Shown here in pieces: positions 1 through 8,890 of a stretch of DNA of 64,000 bases (the stretch's first letter is position 1; every line of letters begins with the position of its first letter). Source of the stretch: an uncultured Selenomonadaceae bacterium. GTDB taxonomy: Bacteria > Bacillota > Negativicutes > Selenomonadales > Selenomonadaceae. Location of the stretch: the NCBI GenBank assembly GCA_905233135.1, contig CAJOCQ010000009.1, positions 26,822-90,821 on the forward strand, given 5' to 3'. Made by a program: the position numbers and the translations under genes. The notes beneath the pieces were generated by a model. It did no database searches. It saw only the letters and a program-made list of their open reading frames with translations, and was not told the origin of the DNA.

Positions 1-153
1 GGACAACCTTTTACACAGGAAGAACTTGAGGAAATCGAAGCGTTAAAAAATATGAAGGATGAAGATATTGACTTGAGCGATATTCCCGAAATTACGCCGG
101 AAGAAGCACGCGAATTTAAGCGCGTAAATCCAATACGTAAGGCGGCTAATTAA
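1..153 (+). CDS. C-terminal part of an unidentified small acidic protein (cut by window edge)
   Basis: An open frame enters from the left edge and stops at a TAA one base before the pyrK start codon. The 50 visible residues are charged and include DEDIDLSDIPEITPEEA. This acidic D-I-D-x-S-D-I-P-E segment resembles the C-terminal part of small BrnA-like antitoxins, but the N-terminal part is missing and I cannot confirm the family. The one-base gap to pyrK suggests co-transcription. If it is an antitoxin, its toxin would lie to the left, outside the window. Confidence 0.6.
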   Translation, partial: GQPFTQEELEEIEALKNMKDEDIDLSDIPEITPEEAREFKRVNPIRKAAN

Positions 154-154
154 T

Positions 155-901
155 ATGAAAAAAATTTTTGATACAGAAATAATTTTCAATGTTGAAGTAG
201 CAGAAAAAATTTTTCGGCTGGAAATTTCGGCGCAGGAACTTTCGGAAATTGCTCGCGCAGGACAATTCGTACAAGTGAAAATTTCTGAAGAATTTACATT
301 GCGCCGCCCGCTCGGTATCGCCTCCGCAAAAAACGGCGTTGTAAAAATTTTTTACAGAATCAACGGGCGCGGTACAGAATTTCTTTCGACGAAAAAAAGC
401 GGCGAACATTTAAACATTTTGGGCGCGCTCGGCAACGGCTTTAATACAAATGTTGACGGGCGAATTTTGCTTGTAGGCGGCGGAATGGGCGCGGCTCCGC
501 TTTTAAGCGCGGCTGAAAAACTCGGCGCGGCTGATGTTTTGATTGGCGGCAAAAATTCCGACGAAGTTAATTTTTGGATAAAAGAATTTCAGCCTGAAGT
601 TGGAAAAATTTTTATAACGACGGACGACGGCAGTCGCGGCAGTAAAGGTTTTGTTACTTCACTTTTGCCTGAAGTTCTTGACTATGAAAATTTTTCTGCA
701 ATTTACACTTGCGGACCTGAAATTATGATGCGCGGCGTTGCCAAAATTGCCGCTGAAAATAATTTGCCGTGTTACGTTTCGCTTGAAAGGCGTATGGCTT
801 GCGGCTTGGGCGCGTGTTTAAGTTGTTCGATTGACACTGCAAGCGGGCGCAAAAAAGTTTGCAAAGACGGTCCCGTTTTTGACGCGGAAGATATTTTTTA
901 A
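155..901 (+). CDS. pyrK: Dihydroorotate dehydrogenase electron-transfer subunit PyrK
   Basis: PyrK is the FAD/[2Fe-2S] subunit that passes electrons from class 1B dihydroorotate dehydrogenase (PyrD) to NAD+ in pyrimidine synthesis. The 248-residue protein has the ferredoxin-reductase fold in order: an FAD-binding RRPLGIA motif near residue 50, an NAD-binding glycine-rich VGGGMGAAP near 107, and a C-terminal cluster with Cys216, Cys221, Cys224 and Cys236 (C-x4-C-x2-C-x11-C), the spacing typical of PyrK. The ATG follows the stop of the preceding frame after one base. Its partner pyrD lies 2.5 kb downstream with a UvrA-like gene between them, which is unusual since the two are normally adjacent. 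Confidence 0.95.
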   Translation: MKKIFDTEIIFNVEVAEKIFRLEISAQELSEIARAGQFVQVKISEEFTLRRPLGIASAKNGVVKIFYRINGRGTEFLSTKKSGEHLNILGALGNGFNTNVDGRILLVGGGMGAAPLLSAAEKLGAADVLIGGKNSDEVNFWIKEFQPEVGKIFITTDDGSRGSKGFVTSLLPEVLDYENFSAIYTCGPEIMMRGVAKIAAENNLPCYVSLERRMACGLGACLSCSIDTASGRKKVCKDGPVFDAEDIF

Positions 902-943
902 TATAAACCTGCGCGAAAAATTTTTAGTAATGGAGAAAAAATT

Positions 944-3409
944 ATGAATGCAGTAAAAAATATAATCGTACGCGGCGCGCGCGTTCACAATCTCAAAAAT
1001 ATTAATGTTGAAATTCCTTTAGGCAAACTTACAGCTATTGCGGGCGTCAGCGGCAGCGGCAAAAGTTCCCTTGCACTCGGTACGCTTTACTCCGAAGGCT
1101 CGCGCAGGTATCTTGAGGCGTTGTCAACTTACACGCGCCGCCGAATTTCTCAAACGGGCAAGGCAGATCTTGACGAAATTAAACACGTACCCGCCGCGCT
1201 TGCACTTCATCAACGCCCCGCCGTTCCGAACATTCGCAGTACTTTCGGTACTATGTCTGAACTTTTAAACAGCTTGCGGCTTTTATTTTCGCGCGTAGGC
1301 AGTCATTGCTGTCCCAACGGTCATTTGACTGAACCGAGTATGGCGGTTTCTTTAATGTTGCCGATAAAGTGTCCTGTTTGCGGCGAGGAATTTTATGGAC
1401 CCGGCGCGGAGGAAATGGCTTTTAATTCTGACGGCGCGTGCAAAACTTGCGGCGGCACGGGTATTACTTATGTTGTTGACGAATCTACTTTAGTACCTGA
1501 CGAAAATTTGACGATTGATGAAGGCGCGGTTCTTCCTTGGCAAACTTTAATGTGGTCGCTTATGAAAGATATTGCGCGGGAATTGGGCGTGCGTACTGAC
1601 GTACCTTTCAAAGATTTAACCGAAAAGGAGCGCGAAATTGTTTTTCACGGTGCGCCCGTCAAACACCATATGATTTACCAAAATAAAACCAGCGGCGCGG
1701 CGGGCGAAATGGATTTTACATATTTTAACGCAACTTACACCGTCGAAAACGCGCTGTCAAAAGTCAAAGATGAAAGCGGTATGAAGCGCGTTGAAAAATT
1801 TTTGCGCGTCGATACTTGCCCCGATTGTCACGGCACGCGCTTAAGTGCCAAAGTTCGTTCAACGATTCTTGCGGGAAAAAATTTGGCTGAAGCTACCGCA
1901 ATGACGCTTGACGATTTAATTATTTGGGTTAAAAATGTTCCTGCAACTTTGCCTGAAAAATTGCGCCCAATGGCTGATTCTATCATTGAATCTTTTCTTG
2001 ACAACGCAAAAAGATTAATCGATTTGGGCTTAGGTTACCTTTCGCTTGACAGGGCGGGCAATACTCTTTCAACGGGCGAACGTCAAAGAATCCAACTTGC
2101 ACGCGCCGTAAGAAATGAAACAACGGGCGTACTTTATGTGCTTGACGAGCCTTCGATTGGCTTGCACCCGTCAAACATTGAAGGACTTATGGCGGTTGTA
2201 AAAAATTTAATTGCGGACGGAAATTCGGTAATTTTGGTTGATCACGATGTTAAAGTTTTAAAGCAGGCGGATTATATGATTGAAATGGGCCCGCTTGCAG
2301 GCAAGGACGGCGGGACGATTATTGCGCAGGGCACGGTTGACGAAATTTCAAAAAATAAAAATTCCAAAATTGCAGGCTTTATCACGGAAGAAATTAACGT
2401 GTTGACGCGGCGACGTGTTGCAGCTGAAAATATTTTTGACAACGGCAAAATTCATTTGGAAACCGCGCCAATTCATACTGTTAAAGAAATTTCGCTTGAC
2501 ATTCCGCGCGGCAGATTAATTGCGGTTACGGGCGTAAGCGGCAGCGGCAAAACTACTTTAATTCTTGAAAGTTTAATCCCCGCGTTGACTGCGAAAATTA
2601 ACAATGAAAAACTTCCTGCGCACGTCAAAAAAATTTCTGCCGAAGGAATTAACCGCGCAAATTTGATTGACTCCGCGCCGATTGGGATTAACATTCGCTC
2701 AACCGTTGCAACTTACAGCGGCGTTATGGATGACTTGAGAAAAATTTTCGCCGCGCATTCCGAATTTACGGCTAGTGATTTTTCTTACAATACGGGAAAA
2801 TTGCGCTGTCAAACTTGCGACGGTACAGGGCAAATTTCGCTTGACGTGCAATTTTTGCCTGATGTTACTATAACTTGTCCCGATTGTCACGGCGCACGTT
2901 ACGGCGCGGCGGCTGAAAAAGTTTTTTGGAAAAATTTTACCTTGCCGCAAATTATGAAAATGACTGTTAATGAGGCAATTCCGCTTTTCGACAAAAATAA
3001 AAAAGTGCAAGACAAATTAAAAGTTTTGCAAGAATTGGGATTGGGATATTTGACATTGGGCGAAGATACGCCTGCACTTAGCGGCGGCGAGGCGCAACGT
3101 TTGAAACTTGCAAGCGAAATGAAAAAGTCTCAAGCGGACGCAGTTTTTGTATTTGATGAGCCGACGGTAGGATTACACCCGCTGGACGTGCAAAGCTTGT
3201 TGACTGTTTTTAATAATTTAGTTGAGGCGGGCGCAACTGTCATTGTCATTGAACACGATTTAGATTTAATTGCGAACAGCGATTATATAATTGATATGGG
3301 ACCTGGCGGCGGCTTTTCGGGCGGCAGAATTATTGCGCAGGGTACGCCCGCTGAAGTTGCTGCAAATAAAAAAAGTTTGACGGGGAAATTTTTAAGTACT
3401 AAGGATTAA
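944..3409 (+). CDS. UvrA-family ABC ATPase, short (UvrA2-like) paralogue
   Basis: The 821-residue protein has both UvrA ATPase modules: Walker A GVSGSGKSS at about residue 34 and GVSGSGKTT at about 530, signature motifs STGERQRIQLA and LSGGEAQRLKLA, and Walker B segments VLDEPSIGLHP and VFDEPTVGLHP. Zinc-binding cysteine pairs are present (CPVCGEEF with CKTCGGTG, CPDCHGTR, CQTCDGTG with CPDCHGARY). Canonical UvrA is about 940 residues. The shorter length fits class II UvrA proteins, which lack the UvrB-binding insertion and are linked to damage tolerance or drug resistance rather than core excision repair. The subclass is inferred from length. The ATG at 944 follows a GGAGAAAAA site. It separates pyrK from pyrD and is probably co-transcribed with them. 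Confidence 0.88.
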   Translation: MNAVKNIIVRGARVHNLKNINVEIPLGKLTAIAGVSGSGKSSLALGTLYSEGSRRYLEALSTYTRRRISQTGKADLDEIKHVPAALALHQRPAVPNIRSTFGTMSELLNSLRLLFSRVGSHCCPNGHLTEPSMAVSLMLPIKCPVCGEEFYGPGAEEMAFNSDGACKTCGGTGITYVVDESTLVPDENLTIDEGAVLPWQTLMWSLMKDIARELGVRTDVPFKDLTEKEREIVFHGAPVKHHMIYQNKTSGAAGEMDFTYFNATYTVENALSKVKDESGMKRVEKFLRVDTCPDCHGTRLSAKVRSTILAGKNLAEATAMTLDDLIIWVKNVPATLPEKLRPMADSIIESFLDNAKRLIDLGLGYLSLDRAGNTLSTGERQRIQLARAVRNETTGVLYVLDEPSIGLHPSNIEGLMAVVKNLIADGNSVILVDHDVKVLKQADYMIEMGPLAGKDGGTIIAQGTVDEISKNKNSKIAGFITEEINVLTRRRVAAENIFDNGKIHLETAPIHTVKEISLDIPRGRLIAVTGVSGSGKTTLILESLIPALTAKINNEKLPAHVKKISAEGINRANLIDSAPIGINIRSTVATYSGVMDDLRKIFAAHSEFTASDFSYNTGKLRCQTCDGTGQISLDVQFLPDVTITCPDCHGARYGAAAEKVFWKNFTLPQIMKMTVNEAIPLFDKNKKVQDKLKVLQELGLGYLTLGEDTPALSGGEAQRLKLASEMKKSQADAVFVFDEPTVGLHPLDVQSLLTVFNNLVEAGATVIVIEHDLDLIANSDYIIDMGPGGGFSGGRIIAQGTPAEVAANKKSLTGKFLSTKD

Positions 3410-3439
3410 GGATTTTTATAAAAATTTGAGGTAAATTTT

Positions 3440-4345
3440 ATGAGCGAAATTTTAAAAACTGAAATTTGCGGAATAAAAATGCAAACACCAATTTTAACGG
3501 CGTCGGGAACATTCGGCTTCGGCGAAGAATTTGCTGATTTTGTAAATTTAAAAAGACTCGGCGGCGTTATGGTAAAGTGCATAACTTTAAAGCCGCGTGC
3601 AGGAAATAAAGGCGTGCGAATTACTGAAACGCCTGCAGGAATGTTAAATTGTATTGGCTTGGAAAATCCCGGCGTTGAAATTTTTTTGACTGAAATTTTG
3701 CCGCGCATAAAAAATAAATTTAACATTATCGTAAATATCAGCGGCTCAAGCGTCGAAGATTACGGCAAACTTGCAAAATTTTTGGACGTTGACGGCGTGG
3801 CGGCGATTGAGTTAAATATTTCCTGCCCGAATGTTAAAGACGGCGGAATAATTTTCGGCACTAATCCAAAGGCGGCGGCTGAAGTTACAACGGCGGCGAA
3901 AAATTCTACAAGCAAGCCCGTTATTGTCAAGCTTAGCCCGAATGTTACTGACATTACAGAAATTGCACGGGCGGTTGAAAGTGCGGGCGCGGATTGTCTT
4001 TCGCTGATTAATACGCTTATGGGTATGGAAATTAATATTGACACGTGGAAACCTACGCTCGGCAATATCACGGGCGGACTTAGCGGCGGCGCGGTTAAAC
4101 CTGTCGCCTTGCGTATGGTTTATCAAGTCGCGCAGGTTTGCAAAATTCCAATTATCGGAATGGGCGGTATTCGCACGGCGGCGGACGCTGTAGAATTTTT
4201 TTTAGCGGGCGCGTCAGCTGTTGCAGTCGGTACAGCCAACTTTGCAAATCCCAACGTTGCGAACGAAATTATTGACGGCTTGGAAAATTATCTGCGCCGA
4301 AAAAATTTACAAAGTATCAAAGAAATTATCGGCAAGGTTAAATAA
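3440..4345 (+). CDS. pyrD: Dihydroorotate dehydrogenase, class 1B catalytic subunit PyrD
   Basis: This enzyme oxidises dihydroorotate to orotate on FMN, using PyrK to reach NAD+. The 301-residue protein carries the class 1 signature with catalytic Cys129 in [11 protein letters not shown], the N-terminal [13 protein letters not shown], and the C-terminal FMN phosphate-binding region around [11 protein letters not shown] and [10 protein letters not shown]. Cysteine rather than serine at the active site and the presence of pyrK identify the 1B heterotetrameric type. The gene starts 30 bases after the UvrA-like gene and is followed by a hairpin with a T run, so it probably ends the operon. Confidence 0.95.
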   Translation: MSEILKTEICGIKMQTPILTASGTFGFGEEFADFVNLKRLGGVMVKCITLKPRAGNKGVRITETPAGMLNCIGLENPGVEIFLTEILPRIKNKFNIIVNISGSSVEDYGKLAKFLDVDGVAAIELNISCPNVKDGGIIFGTNPKAAAEVTTAAKNSTSKPVIVKLSPNVTDITEIARAVESAGADCLSLINTLMGMEINIDTWKPTLGNITGGLSGGAVKPVALRMVYQVAQVCKIPIIGMGGIRTAADAVEFFLAGASAVAVGTANFANPNVANEIIDGLENYLRRKNLQSIKEIIGKVK

Positions 4346-4353
4346 GCCTTCAG

Positions 4354-4388
4354 AAACGCTGTATTTGCCCTTTACGGCGTTTTTTTAT
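4354..4388 (+). terminator. Rho-independent terminator after pyrD
   Basis: AAACGCTGTA pairs with TACGGCGTTT and is followed by a T run, eight bases after the pyrD stop. The stem is imperfect. Confidence 0.6.
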
Positions 4389-4417
4389 TGCAAGGGTACT
4401 TTTATATTAAAAAATAA

Positions 4418-4450
4418 AAAGCCGCTTAGAATTGCTCTGAGCGGCTTTAA
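4418..4450. terminator. Hairpin between convergent pyrD and aldo/keto reductase genes
   Basis: AAAGCCGCT and AGCGGCTTT form a perfect 9 bp stem with A and T flanks, so it can terminate in either direction. It lies about 150 bases beyond the end of the minus-strand reductase gene. Confidence 0.6.
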
Positions 4451-4598
4451 AATCGATTTTAAAATTTCAAGTTAAATTTTGGGCGCGTTTGAATCAGTGG
4501 CAAATAAAAAAAGCCATTGCCGAAATTGAAAATGACTTTAAAAATTTCTTCGCGCAGGTTTTTTTAAATCCTGACACCTAAAACCTAATCCCTGACAC

Positions 4599-5636
4599 CT
4601 AAATTTTCGGGGCGTTTTGAATCCAGACCTGCGAATTTTTATTGGCGGCGGGTTTATTCTGCGCCATAACGCCAACCAATTTATGCGGCGTGTAAAGTTC
4701 TTCCAAATAATTAATATCTTCGGCGGAAAGCTTTAAATTTGTAGCATTAGCCGCGCCGTCGATATGGTGAAATTTCGTTGCGCCTACAACGGGCGATTCA
4801 ACTTTTGTCAAAAGCCACGCCAAAGAAATTTCAGTCATTGAAACGCCGTATTTTTCAGAAAGTTCAATGACGCGAGCAATAATTTTAGAATCTTGTTCCG
4901 CCGTTGCATCGTACTTAAATTTTGCATAAGAATCTTCTTGCAAACGTTTTGAAGTTTCGCCGGGCTTTTTGGAAAGTCTGCCGCTTGCAAGCGCACTGTA
5001 AGGAGTCATTGCAATATTTTCTTCCGCGCAAAAAGCCGCCATTTCCCGTTCTTCTTCGCGGAAAAGCAAATTGTAATGATTCTGCACCGAAATAAATTTA
5101 GCAAAATTATTTTTTTCTGCGAGCGCGTTAGCCTTCGCAAGTTGGTAAGCGTAGCAATTCGCAATTCCAATGTAGCGAACTTTGCCCGCTTTAACCGCGT
5201 CGTTCAAGCCTTCCAAAATTTCAAAAATCGGCGTTTGATAATCCCACATATGATAAATATACAGGTCAACATAATCCGCGCCAAGATTTTTCAAACTTTG
5301 ATTGAGCGACTCCGTAACGTGTTTTTGCCCGCTGATATTGTTTGCAACTTCTTCAGGCGAACGCGGCAAAAATTTTGTAGCAATGAAAACTTCGTCACGC
5401 TTTGCAAAATCTTTCAGTGCGCGCCCGACGAATTTTTCGCTGCTGCCCTGTTGGTAAACAATCGCCGTATCAAAAAAATTAATTCCGCATTCGAGCGCGT
5501 GTTTGATAATTTCGCGGGAATGTTCTTCGTCAAGCGTCCAAGAATGTTGACCTGTTGCCGCGTTGCCGAATCCCATACAGCCCAAACAAATCCTTGAAAC
5601 GTTCAAATCACTGTTGCCAAGTTTAACATACTGCAC
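4599..5636 (-). CDS. Aldo/keto reductase
   Basis: A 345-residue (alpha/beta)8 NAD(P)H-dependent oxidoreductase. The catalytic tetrad is visible: Asp and Tyr in NFFDTAIVYQQG, Lys in IATKF and His in IYHMWD. The cofactor-binding region near the C-terminus includes VVGATKFHHIDGA. Its physiological substrate cannot be read from sequence. The GTG start at 5636 is chosen because an AGGGAGGGG site sits seven bases upstream and an in-phase ATG is absent. It is transcribed alone from a consensus promoter flanked by two matching palindromes (described separately), so it is probably controlled by a dedicated repressor, perhaps a redox or electrophile sensor. That last point is inference. Confidence 0.9.
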   Translation of the reverse strand: MQYVKLGNSDLNVSRICLGCMGFGNAATGQHSWTLDEEHSREIIKHALECGINFFDTAIVYQQGSSEKFVGRALKDFAKRDEVFIATKFLPRSPEEVANNISGQKHVTESLNQSLKNLGADYVDLYIYHMWDYQTPIFEILEGLNDAVKAGKVRYIGIANCYAYQLAKANALAEKNNFAKFISVQNHYNLLFREEEREMAAFCAEENIAMTPYSALASGRLSKKPGETSKRLQEDSYAKFKYDATAEQDSKIIARVIELSEKYGVSMTEISLAWLLTKVESPVVGATKFHHIDGAANATNLKLSAEDINYLEELYTPHKLVGVMAQNKPAANKNSQVWIQNAPKI

Positions 5637-5659
5637 AAAAAATCCCCTCCCTAAATCAC

Positions 5660-5672
5660 TGACATTTTGTCA
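5660..5672. promoter_or_regulatory. Palindromic operator 2 downstream of the reductase promoter
   Basis: TGACATTTTGTCA is an inverted repeat TGAC-N5-GTCA placed about where transcription would start and run on. It matches the copy at 5694-5706 at all but one position. Confidence 0.6.
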
Positions 5673-5678
5673 ACAAGG

Positions 5679-5707
5679 ATTATAATTTTATACTGACACT
5701 TTGTCAA
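5679..5707 (-). promoter_or_regulatory. Consensus sigma-70-type promoter of the aldo/keto reductase gene
   Basis: Read on the minus strand, TTGACA and TATAAT are separated by exactly 17 bases, a perfect consensus. The predicted start lies near 5672, leaving a short leader to the GTG start at 5636. Confidence 0.85.
5694..5706. promoter_or_regulatory. Palindromic operator 1 overlapping the -35 box
   Basis: TGACACTTTGTCA repeats the TGAC-N5-GTCA pattern and covers the -35 hexamer and part of the spacer. Its start is 34 bases from the start of the second copy. A repressor bound here would block RNA polymerase. Confidence 0.6.
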
Positions 5708-5731
5708 TAAAATTAAGGGAAGGGAATTTAT

Positions 5732-7150
5732 TTAGCGTTTCTTTTTGACGTCGAGCAAATTAATTGTATCGTCAATAAATTTCAACGCGGCTTTTTCTGA
5801 AAGTATCGCGCTTTTTTCGTACTTGGAAATTTCTTTGCGCAGGGGTTTTAAATTTGCGTCGAGAGTTTTATTTTGCAAGGATTTTAAAGCCAATCTGTCA
5901 GCCTGCGCAATTCTTTTAAACTGTTCAAGTTGCGGCTTGCATTCCGCCAAATATTGCGGCGTCAAATTTTTCAACAGAATATCGGCGGCTTTGTCCATTT
6001 CGTCAATCATACGTGAAAGTTCAGCAGGATTGTAACTGCGCCCCGTACGCGCGGAAGAAATTATAAATTGCGCCGCCGCCTCAAATTCGGGCGCGTCAAC
6101 AGGTCCGCATTTCGCCCAATTATTTTCCATATGGCGCGAATGACTTGCAAAAATTTTCATAGCATCAGCAACTCTGCCGTATTGCGCCTCAATATTTTTG
6201 TTCCAAGAAATTTCGGCATCGTAACTTTCGGGCGCATTGGCGTAATCTGCGCCCGTTGCAAGTGCAATTTTTGAAAGTTGAAACTGCGACATAGGATTAA
6301 AGAAAATTGCCTGTACATTTTGCGCAGGAAGTTTTTCAATCGCGCCGAGTGCAAGTTTAGCATTGCGGTTGCCGCCCGCCGTCAAAGAATAATCATTAAC
6401 GGGATAATTCCACCAAATTCCCAAATCACGCCCATAAATTTTGCGGGCGGCTTGAAAATCTTCTTCAGAAATTCCGTCGCAAACAACGCCTTCGCCCGTG
6501 TACAGCACGATAATATTTTGGTTTAAGTTGGCGGCGAAATCTTCGGTATAATTTTTAACTTTGCCGCGCCCGTTGACCATATCGAGACGATAATATTCAG
6601 TTGGAACAGTAATCAAAGGTTCAACATCGCCGTAACGGGCGGCAAGTTTATCTTGCAGTTTGTTCAAAAATTCGGCTTGCTTTTTGCCGTCTTCGCGGTG
6701 GTTGCCGTTTTTGTCCTTTAAATCGTCAAAGAAAATTGCAAAATTGCGCACGCCAATATTGTAAACGGCGTCGATTTTCCGCATTAAAAATTTTAAATCT
6801 TCGTCAGCTTTTTTGCCGCTGTAATTTAAATCGAGACCGGGCGAAATTGCGAAAACAAATCTTACGCCGTTGCTGTTGGCAATTTCAACGAGCTTTTTTA
6901 ATTCTTCAATTTGCGAAGAAGGATAGGGCTTGCGCCATTTATTGCGGTGGTAGGGGTCATCTTTCGGCGCGTAAACGTAGGCGTTGAGATTATGCAGGCG
7001 GCAGAAATTCATTAAATCTGCGCGTTCTTCAAAAGTCCACTCCTTGCCATAAAAACCTTCAATGACGCCGCGCAATGGTACAGGATTTGCAAAAGTTGTA
7101 TTTGAAAATAAAATCAAAGAAAATACTATTGACGCTAAAAATTTTTTCAT
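5732..7150 (-). CDS. Exported beta-N-acetylglucosaminidase (GH84/NAGidase family)
   Basis: A 472-residue protein beginning with a signal peptide (Lys-Lys, then a hydrophobic stretch to about residue 21, TTFANP). The GH84 catalytic domain follows: [11 protein letters not shown] at about residue 28, then [10 protein letters not shown], and the paired catalytic aspartates Asp142-Asp143 in FFDDL. GH84 enzymes release N-acetylglucosamine by substrate-assisted catalysis, and secreted bacterial members act on hyaluronan, mucin or glycoprotein glycans. The C-terminal half has no recognised domain but is helical and charged. The ATG at 7150 is preferred because an AGGAGAG site precedes it and the signal peptide begins there. 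It overlaps the upstream CofE-like gene by four bases (ATGA), so the two are translationally coupled. Confidence 0.88.
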   Translation of the reverse strand: MKKFLASIVFSLILFSNTTFANPVPLRGVIEGFYGKEWTFEERADLMNFCRLHNLNAYVYAPKDDPYHRNKWRKPYPSSQIEELKKLVEIANSNGVRFVFAISPGLDLNYSGKKADEDLKFLMRKIDAVYNIGVRNFAIFFDDLKDKNGNHREDGKKQAEFLNKLQDKLAARYGDVEPLITVPTEYYRLDMVNGRGKVKNYTEDFAANLNQNIIVLYTGEGVVCDGISEEDFQAARKIYGRDLGIWWNYPVNDYSLTAGGNRNAKLALGAIEKLPAQNVQAIFFNPMSQFQLSKIALATGADYANAPESYDAEISWNKNIEAQYGRVADAMKIFASHSRHMENNWAKCGPVDAPEFEAAAQFIISSARTGRSYNPAELSRMIDEMDKAADILLKNLTPQYLAECKPQLEQFKRIAQADRLALKSLQNKTLDANLKPLRKEISKYEKSAILSEKAALKFIDDTINLLDVKKKR

Positions 7151-7800
7151 TGTTGGCTCTCCTGATATTGTTTGAAATTTTTTAAAATGCAAATCGGGCG
7201 TTTTTCTGACGCATTGCCAAAAGGATTGTCGATTAACAAATTGCTTGCAAGCTGCGCGTTCATACCCGGCGTTGCGCCAACGATTCTTGACCGCTTTAAA
7301 TCATTAACATCGGCAATCATTGCGCCGAAACAGCCGAGCCGCGCTTTAATTGCGGCAACAACTTTATCGGGCTCTTCCGGACCGTAAACAACGGTTTTAT
7401 CGAAGGGCGGCATATCGCCCGTTACGTCGTCAATCAACGCCGCTTGACGCCCGCCCCATTTGTAAAAAAGTCCCGGCTGTCCTACAATTTTACCCAAAAA
7501 GCCTGCAAATAGCGCAAAGGCAACGCGCCAATCGCCCTCTTTGCGCATAAGTGCTTGCATACCGTGCGGCGTTGCCAAGCTGCCGTAATCGGGGATAAAT
7601 CTGCAACAAAAACGCGCCAATAAAGTAATTTCCATTTCGTCAGGGCGTACAATATTTCCCTGCGTAATTGCAACGACACTTTCGGCGACCGTCAAAACGT
7701 CATTTTCTGTAATTATGTCTTTGGTATATTTTTCTATTGCGTCAACAATATCATCTTTTGGCGTCAAAATTCTTGTATTAATCGGAATAATTTCAACCAT
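7147..7800 (-). CDS. CofE-like (F420-0:gamma-glutamyl ligase domain) protein
   Basis: A 217-residue protein resembling the F420-0:glutamyl ligase (CofE) fold as found in non-F420 Firmicutes. The N-terminal part reads [15 protein letters not shown] and [16 protein letters not shown], and the C-terminal part contains [19 protein letters not shown]. In archaea and actinobacteria the fold adds glutamates to a deazaflavin. No F420 genes are visible here, so the substrate is unknown. The start at 7800 follows an AAAGGAG site. The stop overlaps the GH84 start by four bases, a coupling worth noting because the two activities have no obvious link. Confidence 0.75.
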   Translation of the reverse strand: MVEIIPINTRILTPKDDIVDAIEKYTKDIITENDVLTVAESVVAITQGNIVRPDEMEITLLARFCCRFIPDYGSLATPHGMQALMRKEGDWRVAFALFAGFLGKIVGQPGLFYKWGGRQAALIDDVTGDMPPFDKTVVYGPEEPDKVVAAIKARLGCFGAMIADVNDLKRSRIVGATPGMNAQLASNLLIDNPFGNASEKRPICILKNFKQYQESQQ

Positions 7801-7997
7801 TAAAAAGCTCCTTTTATTTAATAAAAATGCAAAATTGACGCCGCCCAAGGATGGGCGGCCTTCCCGCGCAAATCGCGTGACGCGATTTCAGCGGGTCTCC
7901 TGCTAAGCTTGCTGTTAAAAGCACTTTTCTTTGGTACTTTCTTTTTTGCTTCGGAAAAAGAAAGTACATTTATAAAGTATAAAAACACATAAATTTT
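7801..7997. repeat. Spacer filled with hairpin modules
   Basis: Contains a GCCGCCC/GGGCGGC hairpin around 7841-7860, a GC-rich segment around 7862-7900 (CGCGTGACGCG), and at 7921-7968 the recurrent poly-pyrimidine/purine module with arms GTACTTTCTTTTTTG and GGAAAAAGAAAGTAC. The last module recurs at about 13971, 22980 and 25415. No gene is seen. Confidence 0.65.
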
Positions 7998-8537
7998 TTA
8001 ATCTTTAATCAGCGTGACGCCTGTCAACTTTGTAAGTTCTTCAGCCGTCAAAACAATTCTTGCAATGCTCCAATGCATCGGCGTTCTTCCAACTTCGCGG
8101 TACACAAGTTCAATCGGAAAATCTACCATATGACTTAACGCCTCTTCGAGCGTCATATTTTTTCGCGCAGTCAATGTAATCGTTTGAACCAAATTAACGC
8201 TTTCTTGGTGTTCAAGCACCAACGCTTCAAAATAATCATCTTCGCGCGGCTTGCCTTCGCGTTCAACTTTGCCGCGCACTGCAATTCCGTCGTACTGTTC
8301 AAAAGGCAAAAGCGGATGGCAAATAGCGTCAACAATCATTGCGCTTTGCGTGCCAGCGTTAAAAAATTCTATTGTTGTTGAAAGTGTAACTGATTTTTCA
8401 TCGCGTGATATAATTTTAAAAGGCGTCCTACTTTGAATTTTCGGCACAACTTTTTCTTGCCCGCGCTTTTTCAGAAAAATAAAAATCGCAAGGCAAAATA
8501 AAACCCCCGCGCCTAAAATCCCTTCAAGAATTACCAT
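7998..8537 (-). CDS. Membrane-anchored hypothetical protein
   Basis: Not recognised. The 179-residue product has one N-terminal membrane segment (about residues 3-22, GAGVLFCLAIFIFL) followed by KKR, which predicts an N-out, C-in anchor or an uncleaved signal. The rest is a soluble beta-rich domain with FKIISRDEKSVTLSTTIEF and a C-terminal RIVLTAEELTKLTGV. No catalytic motif is evident. It stands alone between two spacers full of hairpin repeats. The ATG at 8537 is preceded by GGGAGGG. Confidence 0.7.
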   Translation of the reverse strand: MVILEGILGAGVLFCLAIFIFLKKRGQEKVVPKIQSRTPFKIISRDEKSVTLSTTIEFFNAGTQSAMIVDAICHPLLPFEQYDGIAVRGKVEREGKPREDDYFEALVLEHQESVNLVQTITLTARKNMTLEEALSHMVDFPIELVYREVGRTPMHWSIARIVLTAEELTKLTGVTLIKD

Positions 8538-8890
8538 TGATAAAAATTCCCTCCCAAAAATCTTGCTTAACTTGCAAAGGTAGTTTAAAATACAGCATAT
8601 TATTTTAGCGTTTAAAATTGGAATTGTAAAGGAAATTTAGGCGTTAGGTTATGTTTATAAATTCAAAAATTTTATTTTGACAAGTCGGCATTTCTTTCTT
8701 TTTGGAAAAAGAAAGAAACGCCTGGCAAAGAAAGAAAAACTTGCACCCCGCACATAATTCAATCCTTGAATTAAGTGCGGGCGGCGCACGTCCTTGTGCG
8801 CCGGTCTTCCCTTTTATTTAAACTAAAAGTAATTTCTAGTTTTTTAATTTGTAAACATATTCAAGGCAATAATTTTATGGAGTTATAAAA
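8538..8890. repeat. Divergent spacer with hairpin modules
   Basis: Between divergent genes. At about 8684-8740 lies the GGCATTTCTTTCTTTT / AAAAGAAAGAAACGCC module followed by GGCAAAGAAAG, and at 8783-8802 the GGCGCACG...TGTGCGCC hairpin. Both recur near 45.7 kb and 48.1 kb in the same order. The promoter for the heptosyltransferase gene should lie in 8810-8880 but no clear consensus is visible. Confidence 0.65.
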
